NCBI RefSeq assembly: GCF_002903165.1
Contig: NZ_PPSK01000002.1
Span: forward strand, 341,208-405,207
DNA length: 64,000 nt
DNA from: Halopseudomonas oceani
Lineage (GTDB): Bacteria > Pseudomonadota > Gammaproteobacteria > Pseudomonadales > Pseudomonadaceae
Reading direction: 5' to 3'
The notes beneath the pieces were generated by a model. It ran no database searches. It was not told the DNA's origin and worked only from the letters and a program-made list of their open reading frames with translations. Positions 7,880-15,283 of this stretch are shown here, piece after piece (position 1 is the first letter of the stretch; each line of letters starts with the position of its first letter). The translations under genes were made by a program, and so were the position numbers.

Positions 7880-9608
7880 TCCGCGCCGTGAGGTGCTGAC
7901 AGGGCTGCTGGGACTGGGGTCGCAGTCCTCGCGCAAGAGCTACTACCCGGAGCTGCTGGCGCGATTGGAAGAGCTGGAGGACGAACGCAATCGCTACAAA
8001 TGGCTGTTCGAAAATGCAGTGCACGGGATTTTTCAGGCCAGCCTGGGTGATGGCTTGCGGGCGGCCAACCAGTCGCTGGCGCGGATGCTTGGCTATGACT
8101 CGGTTAGCGCGCTGGTGGACGCCCGGCGTTCGCTGGCAGAGCAATTTTTTATCGGAGGTTCCGAGGAGTTCCAGCGCATTCGTCATCACCTGCTACGCAA
8201 GGGCGAACTGAGCGGCTACGAAACCCGGCTACGCCGTGCCGATGGGAGCCTGATGGACGTACGCATGAATATTTTGCTGCGCCCTGACGCCTCCGACCAT
8301 GTGATCGAAGCCTTTGTTGCTGATGTGACCGAGCGCAAGCAGGCGCAGCAGGCAATGCAGCAACTGAATGATGAGCTGGAGCAGCGGGTTCAGCAGCGTA
8401 CCCGGGAGCTGGAAACACTGAACGAAAGCCTGCGTTTCGAGATCATTGAGCACGAGCGCACTCAGGGGGAGTTGCGCAAGGCGCGGGATGCTGCCGAGCA
8501 GGCCAATCGCAGCAAGGGCCGTTATCTGGCCGCAGCCAGTCACGACCTGCTGCAACCGCTTAATGCTGCGCGGCTGCTGATCTCCACGCTGCGCGAAACT
8601 CCCTTGGAGGAGGGCGCGGGTCTGCTGGTCGAGCGCTCGCACACGGCATTGGAAAGTGCCGAGGATATGCTCAGCGATTTGCTGGACATCTCGCGGCTGG
8701 ACCAGCCGAATCTGCAGCCCGATTGTGGCGACTGCGCGGTGGCCGACATTCTGGAGCCCCTGCTCAGTGAGTTCGGCAGCGTGGCCGAAGCCGCCGGGGT
8801 TGGCCTGCGAGGCCGCTTTGGTGATCAGGTGGTGCGTACCGACTACCGTCTGCTCAGTCGCATCCTGCGCAATTTCATCAGCAACGCGATTCGCTACACG
8901 GACCGTGGCGGCGTGCTGGTTGGCTGCCGGGTTCGCGGCAGTGAGCTGTGTATCCAGGTCTGGGATACAGGCCGCGGTATCGCCCGCGGCGACTTCAAGC
9001 GCATTTTCCAGGAGTTCAATCAGCTGGACGTGGATCGTGCCGACCAGCGCCGCGGCGTTGGGCTCGGGTTAGCGATTGTTGATCGCATCGCCCGGCTGCT
9101 GAATGCCCGCATCGAGGTGCAGTCGCGCCTGGGGCGGGGCTCGATGTTTGCGGTCAGTATTCCGCTGGCCGTCGCAGGCCCGCATCGCAGCGATGCCCCA
9201 GCCAGCCAACTCCTTAGTTCTATTGAGGTGCCGCTGCAAGGACGGCGGATGCTGGTGCTGGATAATGAGCAGATCATTCTGCAGAGCATGCGCGGGCTGT
9301 TGGAGCAGTGGGGCGCCGAGGTGCTCACTGCGGTCGACCTGGAGCAGGCTCAGGCGGTGCTTGGTGAACAGCCGCCGGACGCGCTGCTGGTGGATTTTCA
9401 CCTTGATGGCGGGCGCACCGGTGGTGAGGCGGTGACGGCGCTGCGTGCCCGCTTCGCCAGCGAACTGCCGGCGATCATGATCACGGCCGATCGCGGTGGG
9501 GCCTGTCGTCAGGTGGCGCGTGAGCTGGATATCATGGTGCTCAACAAGCCGCTGAAGGCAGGCAAGTTGCGGGCTGCTCTCGGCACACTGCTCAGTAGTA
9601 ACGACTAG
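7863..9608 (+). CDS. ercS: Cytoplasmic hybrid sensor histidine kinase (ErcS-like)
   Basis: A 581-residue soluble hybrid kinase without membrane segments. The ATG at 7863 has GAGGTGG just upstream and was preferred to one at 7848. In order: a short N-terminal helix, a PAS domain (about 40-158), a coiled coil (158-215), the dimerisation domain with phospho-acceptor His227 in the AASHDLLQPLNA box, an ATPase domain with N-box (FISNAIRY) and G-boxes (DTGRG at 368, GLGLAI), and a C-terminal receiver with phospho-acceptor Asp511 and Lys562. It overlaps the alcohol dehydrogenase gene, as in the P. aeruginosa ercA-ercS pair. No separate response regulator is adjacent, so the downstream partner is unknown. 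Confidence 0.82.
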   Translation: MQKPSDPRREVLTGLLGLGSQSSRKSYYPELLARLEELEDERNRYKWLFENAVHGIFQASLGDGLRAANQSLARMLGYDSVSALVDARRSLAEQFFIGGSEEFQRIRHHLLRKGELSGYETRLRRADGSLMDVRMNILLRPDASDHVIEAFVADVTERKQAQQAMQQLNDELEQRVQQRTRELETLNESLRFEIIEHERTQGELRKARDAAEQANRSKGRYLAAASHDLLQPLNAARLLISTLRETPLEEGAGLLVERSHTALESAEDMLSDLLDISRLDQPNLQPDCGDCAVADILEPLLSEFGSVAEAAGVGLRGRFGDQVVRTDYRLLSRILRNFISNAIRYTDRGGVLVGCRVRGSELCIQVWDTGRGIARGDFKRIFQEFNQLDVDRADQRRGVGLGLAIVDRIARLLNARIEVQSRLGRGSMFAVSIPLAVAGPHRSDAPASQLLSSIEVPLQGRRMLVLDNEQIILQSMRGLLEQWGAEVLTAVDLEQAQAVLGEQPPDALLVDFHLDGGRTGGEAVTALRARFASELPAIMITADRGGACRQVARELDIMVLNKPLKAGKLRAALGTLLSSND

Positions 9609-9635
9609 ACTGAGCGCGCAGTTGCAGAGAACGGC

Positions 9636-9653
9636 CAGTAACCATGCTGTAAC
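9636..9653 (+). promoter_or_regulatory. Candidate PHO box upstream of phoX
   Basis: Two 7-base direct repeats, CAGTAAC and CTGTAAC, start exactly 11 bases apart, the geometry of a PhoB site (CTGTCAT repeats with 4-base spacers). Matches to the consensus are 4/7 and 5/7. The site lies 150 bases before the phoX start, where phosphate-starvation control would be expected. Confidence 0.4.
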
Positions 9654-9805
9654 AATTGTTTCGGCAGCGTTGCATTGTCATCAAAGGGACTCGGCTGTGT
9701 CGTCGGAACGCCGCTGAAAGTTCATCGTTCATTGCCTGATCTGTCACGTTCGGTCGCCATCCTGTTTGGGTTTTCAATCAAACCAAACCTGAGAGGAAGG
9801 AACCG

Positions 9806-11842
9806 ATGTCCATCGAACAACGCGACCAGCTGGTTTATATCGACCACGGTGAGGGTGATGAGCCGCTCAGCACCCGCAAGATGAACCCGCTGTTTTCCAG
9901 CATCCTGGAAGCCCGTCTTGCCCGTCGTCAGGTACTCAAGGGTAGTGCCGGCGCCGCTGCGCTGGGCTTCTTTGGCCTGGGTCTGGCTGGTTGCAAGAGC
10001 AGTTCCAGCAGCGATGATAACGGCAGCCCGGCACCGGCTGATCTGCTGGGTTTCAGTGCTGTTGGCGTCAGCAGCGCAGATCAGATTGTCGTTCCGGAAG
10101 GCTACAGTTATCAGGTCATCATTCCTTGGGGCACGCCGATTCTGGGTAGCTTCCCGTCGTTCTCGGTCAACAGCACCGGTGCGGATCAGGCCGAGCAGAT
10201 CGGTTCGCACCACGATGGCATGCACTTCTACCCAATTAACGGCAGCTCGGAAGATGGTCTGCTGGTACTGAACCACGAGTATGTTGAACCGCGTCTGATG
10301 CACGCGTCTGCCCAAGGCGTGGCCCTGTCTAGCGGAGCGACCGCGCCGCTGGTTGGCGGTCAGCGCCCGGCCGATGAAGTGCTGAAGGAAATGAACGCTC
10401 ACGGTGTTTCCGTCGTGCGCATCGTCAAGGGCGTGAACAACGAGTGGAGTGTCCAGCCGGACAGCATGAACCGCCGTATCACCGCTCTGACACCAATGGA
10501 AATCCAGGGCCCGGTTCGCGGCAGCGATTTCGTCAAAACGCTCTATAGTCCCAACGGCACCATGACCCGCGGTACCCTGAACAATTGTGGTAACGGCTAC
10601 ACGCCCTGGGGTACCTATATGGCGGCCGAGGAAAACTGGGCCGGTTACTTCACCAACAAGGGTGACAACCCGCGCGAGCATTCGCGTTACGGCGTGTCCT
10701 CCGGCAGTGGTCGTTGGGCCTGGGAACTGGCTGACAACGGTGCCGATGAGTTCATCCGTTTTGATGCCAGCATCAAGGGCGCCGACGCCACCCAGGACTA
10801 CCGCAATGAGCCGGTGTGCTTCGGCTGGATGGTCGAAATCGATCCGTTCGATCCGACCAGCAACCCGAAGAAGCGCACTGCCATGGGCCGTTTTGGTCAT
10901 GAAGGGGTGGTCTTTGCTCCGGCTGAAGAGGGCAAGCCGGTCGTGTGTTACTCGGGCGACGATTCCCGCTTCGAGTACATCTACAAGTTCGTCACTGCGG
11001 CAAACTACAACGCGGCGACCGCCAATGGCAGCATGTTGGATGAAGGCACTCTGTATGTCGCCAAGTTCAACGATGACGGCACCGGTGAGTGGTTGCCGCT
11101 GGTCTACGGCCAGAACGGGCTGGACGAAACCAACGGCTTTACCAGTCAGGCCGACGTGCTGGTCAACACGCGCCTGGCTGCCGATTTCATGGGCGCTACC
11201 CCGATGGACCGCCCGGAATGGGGCTCAGTGGATCCGGCCAACGGCGATGTCTACTTCACCCTGACCAACAACACCAACCGCAACGCTGGCAACGTCAACG
11301 AAGCCAACCCGCGGGTCGCCAACCGCCACGGCCATATCATTCGCTGGAAGGAAGACGGTGGTGAGCAGGCTGCAACCACCTTCAGCTGGGACATCTTCCT
11401 GTTTGGCGGTGACAGCGGCGATAGCGGCGTTGACACCAATATCGGCTATGACCCGAACGGCGACATGCTGACCGCCGACAATATCCTCAGCTCGCCGGAT
11501 GGTCTGTGGATTGACCCGGACAGCCGTGTCTGGATTCAGATGGATAGCGGCTATCGCGACCCCTTTGGCAACTGCGCCATGCTGGTTGCCGATCCGACGA
11601 CGGGTGATCTCAAACGCTTCCTGGTTGGCCCAATCGATCAGGAAATCACCGGCATCACCATGACCCCGGACCAGAAGACGTTGTTTATCAACGTTCAGCA
11701 CCCGGGTGAAGGCACCAGCCCCGCCGACTTTGCTACCAGAGACTACACCAGCAACTGGCCGGACTTCACGCCGACAACCCGTCCGCCGCGCTCGGCCACG
11801 GTCGTGGTGTGGAAAAACGATGGCGGCGTGGTTGGTAGCTAA
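9806..11842 (+). CDS. phoX: PhoX-family phosphatase with Tat signal
   Basis: A 678-residue protein of the PhoX/DUF839 family, calcium- and iron-dependent alkaline phosphatases that release phosphate from organic esters outside the cytoplasm. The signal is unusual: a 39-residue n-region, then the twin-arginine motif ARRQVLKG (Arg40-Arg41), a hydrophobic stretch and LAGC at 60-63, followed by serines, so it may be a Tat-exported lipoprotein. Family segments are visible, such as NHEYVEPR and CGNGYTPWGTY...AEENW, and the end carries FINVQHPGEG. GGAAGGA precedes the start. It is followed by tatA and tatB and then the type II secretion operon. A candidate PHO box lies upstream. A related but phosphate-unlinked DUF839 protein is the alternative. 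Confidence 0.85.
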   Translation: MSIEQRDQLVYIDHGEGDEPLSTRKMNPLFSSILEARLARRQVLKGSAGAAALGFFGLGLAGCKSSSSSDDNGSPAPADLLGFSAVGVSSADQIVVPEGYSYQVIIPWGTPILGSFPSFSVNSTGADQAEQIGSHHDGMHFYPINGSSEDGLLVLNHEYVEPRLMHASAQGVALSSGATAPLVGGQRPADEVLKEMNAHGVSVVRIVKGVNNEWSVQPDSMNRRITALTPMEIQGPVRGSDFVKTLYSPNGTMTRGTLNNCGNGYTPWGTYMAAEENWAGYFTNKGDNPREHSRYGVSSGSGRWAWELADNGADEFIRFDASIKGADATQDYRNEPVCFGWMVEIDPFDPTSNPKKRTAMGRFGHEGVVFAPAEEGKPVVCYSGDDSRFEYIYKFVTAANYNAATANGSMLDEGTLYVAKFNDDGTGEWLPLVYGQNGLDETNGFTSQADVLVNTRLAADFMGATPMDRPEWGSVDPANGDVYFTLTNNTNRNAGNVNEANPRVANRHGHIIRWKEDGGEQAATTFSWDIFLFGGDSGDSGVDTNIGYDPNGDMLTADNILSSPDGLWIDPDSRVWIQMDSGYRDPFGNCAMLVADPTTGDLKRFLVGPIDQEITGITMTPDQKTLFINVQHPGEGTSPADFATRDYTSNWPDFTPTTRPPRSATVVVWKNDGGVVGS

Positions 11843-11960
11843 ACGCTGTTGGTAGCCAAGAGGCTATCCAGGCGGGGCCGCTGGCGCTGCCTGGACAGAA
11901 AAACGGTACGTCATTTCGGGGTTGGCAGCAGCTGACCCCTGCTTTTACGGAGAAATCATC

Positions 11961-12182
11961 ATGGGTGTAGGTGGAATCAGTATCGGCTCACTGCTGATCG
12001 TGCTGGTTATTGTCATGCTGCTGTTCGGCACCAAACGTCTGCGCAACATTGGCAGCGATCTGGGTGGCGCGTTGAGCGGCTTTCGCAAGGCTGTGCGGGA
12101 CACGGACGAGGCCCGTGATGCACTGACCATGGATTCCCAGGAGCAGGTTGCCGGGCGCAGCGAAACGCGCTCGCGCGCTTGA
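11961..12182 (+). CDS. tatA: TatA-type translocase subunit
   Basis: 73 residues, starting at the ATG at 11961 after ACGGAGAA. It has the TatA plan: a short periplasmic end, one membrane helix (about 6-20), the hinge [16 protein letters not shown] and an amphipathic helix with FRKAV, then a charged tail. TatA oligomers form the passage for folded Tat substrates. The gene lies 118 bases after phoX and 13 bases before tatB; no tatC is present, so it must work with a TatC encoded elsewhere, or serve PhoX as a specialised subunit. A housekeeping tatABC is presumed elsewhere in the genome, not shown here. Confidence 0.88.
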   Translation: MGVGGISIGSLLIVLVIVMLLFGTKRLRNIGSDLGGALSGFRKAVRDTDEARDALTMDSQEQVAGRSETRSRA

Positions 12183-12195
12183 GGGCGGGTGCCGC

Positions 12196-12471
12196 ATGTT
12201 CGGTAACGGCATGACGGAATGGCTGGTGGTCGGGGTGGTGGCGCTGATCGTGCTCGGCCCCGAACGCCTGCCTTCGCTGGTGCGCATGGCGGGTCGCGCA
12301 ACCGGTAAGGTGCGTGGCCTTTGGAGTGATGTGCAGCGCGAGCTGGACGGCAGTCTGCCAGCCGATGAGGTCAAGGAGTTGGCTGAAAACGTACGCGAAC
12401 TGCGGGCTCAAACCAACGTCAAACAGTTTGTCCGGCGATTGGCGGTAGATGAAGAGCGCCGCCAGGGCTGA
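12196..12471 (+). CDS. tatB: TatB-type translocase subunit
   Basis: 91 residues from the ATG at 12196 (GAGGG upstream). It begins MFGNGMTEWLVVGVVALIVLGPERLP: one membrane helix followed by the GPERLP hinge typical of TatB, and then an amphipathic helix and a charged C-terminus. TatB binds twin-arginine signals together with TatC. It follows tatA by 13 bases. At 91 residues it is shorter than most housekeeping TatB proteins. It ends 27 bases before the convergent lipase stop, with no terminator visible in between. Confidence 0.85.
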   Translation: MFGNGMTEWLVVGVVALIVLGPERLPSLVRMAGRATGKVRGLWSDVQRELDGSLPADEVKELAENVRELRAQTNVKQFVRRLAVDEERRQG

Positions 12472-12498
12472 GCCCCGGCGGCGGGTTGGTATCGTTGT

Positions 12499-13971
12499 TT
12501 AGGTTGGGTTGCAAGGCGGCAGATCGAAACGAATAAAGGGATCTGATCCGGACACTGGGCCGTCAATCGTATAGGTGCAGCCGAAAGCTGGATCGGCGAC
12601 TTTTTCTGGATCCAGAATGTCGTCGTTTTCCCCGGTGGGCACAATGTTTTGTTGTTCCCATTGGATCATGGCGTCGAAGGTGGCATCGATTTCGTCCAGC
12701 GTGAACTGGCAATGGCCGGGCGAGCGGATAGCCCTTTGCACGAGCCATTCGTCGTTACCGCTCGCGATTGTTCGTTCGCGGTAAACCTGCTCCATCAAGA
12801 ACGGCACAAACAGATCGCCGGTTGTGTGAGCACTGACGACCGGTATATCGAATTCTCCATTGATTCTGGGAACCCAGCGCAAACCGTCGTCTCTAGGACC
12901 GTTGGCCTCAGGGTCTGCTTCCGCTTGGGCAATTGCGCTGTTGAAGTTGATTTCGTCGTTGCTTAGCGGTTCGCCAAGCTCGGTCTCAAAACGATAGGTT
13001 AGCCCTGTCGTATCGACGATATTGTCCAGCAGAATGCCATCTACCGTGCCGTCTGACCCGGCAAAGCTTTGCAGTAGCAGCTGGAATTCTTCAAACGCTT
13101 CGCGGTATATGGGACGTTCTCCACCGCTAAGGTTCTTCAGTGTCTGGAATAGCAACTGCCCCTGCGCAGTCAGCCCATCGGCGCTTTGATCGTTGGCGAA
13201 GTCCGTCCATAGGGTGCTGCGTGCTGCTGCAAGTCGCTCAGCCGCTTCAGTCTCTGACAGAGGGAACGTCTCTACCGGGATGCCTGCAAAGGCTGATAAA
13301 GCGATGGTATAGCCGGCGAAGTAGTTGAACAGCTCGGCATCTCCAACCACGCCGCAAAACGGAGCTGCGCCAACATAGTCGACCACGTTGTTGGCGGTGT
13401 CCTTGGTTTCCTGCTCAATGGCGGCGGCGGTTACGTGGCCGCCAAGGGAAAAGCCGGTGATGTAGTACTTGCTTGGCGCAGGCAATGTGCGGCCGTTCTC
13501 TTCGGCAATGGCGTTGAAGGCGAGTGCCAACGCGTTGGTATCTTCGACGCCGGCGCGTACATCGTAATAGTTGGTGCTGTAGCTGGAAGCCGCCCAGGCA
13601 AAACCATTGTCGAGCAGGTATTTGCGCATTGGTGGGTTATCTACAGTCAGTGTGCTTCCTGTGCCTCTGTAACCATGCGCATACATCACCAGATGGCCGT
13701 TCCAGTTCTCTGGTACCTCAATACGATAGCCTGCTCCGTCTAGAACGCCGCTCCAGCGACTGGTGTTGTTGTAGAGGGGCACATCAGCCAAGGCACCGAA
13801 TGGAAGTTGGCCCTCGTCTACAACGAAGAAATTGTTGTTGATCCGCACTTGCTGTTGGCGCAGCACTTCTTCTTTTTCATCGTTGCCCCCACCGCCGCCG
13901 CTCAGACAGCCGGTCAGGGCAAGGGTACCGACCACCGTTGCCGTTAGCGCCGATTTTCTAAACGCGTTCAT
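12499..13971 (-). CDS. Lipoprotein alpha/beta hydrolase (lipase/esterase)
   Basis: A 490-residue secreted hydrolase. The lipoprotein signal ends in LTGC (Cys22) followed by a polyglycine stretch very like that of the carboxylesterase at 339. The alpha/beta-hydrolase core shows YAHGYRGTG for the oxyanion hole, the nucleophile elbow GFSLGG with Ser175, Asp386 in TTGDLFVP and His420 in SPGHCQF: a complete triad in the right order. It faces tatB and starts 445 bases from gspC, divergently. Its place between a phosphatase-Tat block and a type II secretion operon suggests a secreted or surface-exposed substrate of that machine, but this is inference. Natural substrate unknown. Confidence 0.8.
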   Translation of the reverse strand: MNAFRKSALTATVVGTLALTGCLSGGGGGNDEKEEVLRQQQVRINNNFFVVDEGQLPFGALADVPLYNNTSRWSGVLDGAGYRIEVPENWNGHLVMYAHGYRGTGSTLTVDNPPMRKYLLDNGFAWAASSYSTNYYDVRAGVEDTNALALAFNAIAEENGRTLPAPSKYYITGFSLGGHVTAAAIEQETKDTANNVVDYVGAAPFCGVVGDAELFNYFAGYTIALSAFAGIPVETFPLSETEAAERLAAARSTLWTDFANDQSADGLTAQGQLLFQTLKNLSGGERPIYREAFEEFQLLLQSFAGSDGTVDGILLDNIVDTTGLTYRFETELGEPLSNDEINFNSAIAQAEADPEANGPRDDGLRWVPRINGEFDIPVVSAHTTGDLFVPFLMEQVYRERTIASGNDEWLVQRAIRSPGHCQFTLDEIDATFDAMIQWEQQNIVPTGENDDILDPEKVADPAFGCTYTIDGPVSGSDPFIRFDLPPCNPT

Positions 13972-14416
13972 TATTTTTATTCTCCATACGCAAGCTGTTG
14001 TTGTTGGTTGAGTCTTGCGGCTATCAGTTAAGAATCAGTGCTGGCAAAGGGCAAGTACTCACTGTCTTGTTTTGAGACGTTCTCGCGAGCATGGATAGGA
14101 AGGCATCAGTGGTCTGGATTGCTGTAACAGAGGCATCACCCATTCGGGTGAGTTCATTGGATTTGCTGGTGTTGGGTTAGCCCAAATGGGTGATTTGGTG
14201 GCAGGGATGGAGCCGATAGCGTCGGTGATCTGGTCAGGCCTGTCTGGAATAACCAGTTCAGGGGGGTTGCCGAGCGATTACATAATCGTGACAATCGGGA
14301 CGGCCTCGCAGTCATATTGCAGGCTTATAACAATAATTTTGCAAAGAAAGGTCAGTACCTTATCCCCAACTGCCCTGCGCCCGATCACACTCGGGATTCT
14401 TTGCCATGGAGAGAGC
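13972..14416. promoter_or_regulatory. Divergent promoter region, lipase / T2SS operon, with inverted repeats
   Basis: 445 bases without a gene, AT-richer than its flanks, between the divergent lipase and gspC. It should hold both promoters. A 6-bp hairpin-like palindrome TCACCC-ATTC-GGGTGA (14136-14151) is followed by a second copy of its right half (AATGGGTG at 14185-14192), which can pair with CACCCATT of the first: operator-like nested repeats. CTGTAAC at 14122 resembles half a PHO box. No convincing -35/-10 pair stands out. Confidence 0.5.
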
Positions 14417-15283
14417 ATGCCACTGGTTGCCCGTTTATCGCTGGAGAACCTAGTCACACTGGTTTGCAGCCTGTTTGTTTTGCTTTCAGCCTGGATCACC
14501 GGGCATCTGGTATGGATACTGCTGGAGCCGCAGAGTGTGCTGCCGGCGCCCCCTGTGCTTACCTACTCATCAACTGCAACAGAGCACGGCGTTGCCCAGC
14601 CCGGTTTTCGCGAGCTGGCGCTGTTGTCCCCCTATGGTCGTGCCGATAAGGCGCCCGTTGCCGTTGACGCGCCCGATACCAAACTCAGTTGGACGCTGAA
14701 GGGCGTGTTGTCTGACCCCGATCCCGCACGCAGTGCCGCCATTCTGGTTACCCAGGGCCAGCCAGAGAAGCTGTATCGCGTTGGTGCTACGCTGCCGGGG
14801 CAGGTGCGGCTGGAACAGGTACTCGCTGACCGGGTGATGCTGATGCGCGATGGCCAGCTCGAGACCCTGCGACTCAAACGCAACGAACTTACCAGCTCCG
14901 GGCACCCGGCCCGCAGCAGCCGTGCCGTTGCGCTGCCCGGCAGTGACTCCAGTCAGACGCTGGCGCCAGACGGTGGCCTGGCGCGTATCGATCGGGAGGC
15001 CTGGCTGAGTGATCCCCAGCGTTTTGCCGAAGTCATCAGTGCTAACCCGGTGATGGTGGACGGCGCTTTGTACGGGATTGAAGTGTCGCCCGCGCGCAAC
15101 GCGCGTGAATTTGAAGCAGCTGGCCTGCAGGCCGGTGACGTGATTACCGACGTGGATGGAACCCCGGTTTCCCAGATAGAGGACTACCGCGAGATCCTGC
15201 GCGAGTTGTCCGGCGCCAGTTCGGTGTCGGTGTCGCTCGAACGCGACGGACAACCCATGAACATTACGATAACGATGGATTGA
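14417..15283 (+). CDS. gspC: Type II secretion protein GspC
   Basis: 288 residues from the ATG at 14417, preceded by GGAGAG; the open frame extends upstream but without ribosome site. GspC links the inner-membrane platform to the secretin. Visible are a cytoplasmic tip, one membrane helix (about residues 11-32), a proline-rich linker, the homology region (about 80-155) that contacts GspD, a linker, and a C-terminal PDZ domain with FEAAGLQAGDVITDVDG. The PDZ form is like P. syringae/Erwinia GspC, not the coiled-coil XcpP type of P. aeruginosa. First gene of the twelve-gene operon; its stop overlaps the gspD start. Confidence 0.88.
   Translation: MPLVARLSLENLVTLVCSLFVLLSAWITGHLVWILLEPQSVLPAPPVLTYSSTATEHGVAQPGFRELALLSPYGRADKAPVAVDAPDTKLSWTLKGVLSDPDPARSAAILVTQGQPEKLYRVGATLPGQVRLEQVLADRVMLMRDGQLETLRLKRNELTSSGHPARSSRAVALPGSDSSQTLAPDGGLARIDREAWLSDPQRFAEVISANPVMVDGALYGIEVSPARNAREFEAAGLQAGDVITDVDGTPVSQIEDYREILRELSGASSVSVSLERDGQPMNITITMD

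Noticed and set aside
9722..10900. 392-residue minus-strand frame opposite phoX
   Set aside because: Antisense shadow of a strongly supported gene; composition typical of reverse-frame translation.
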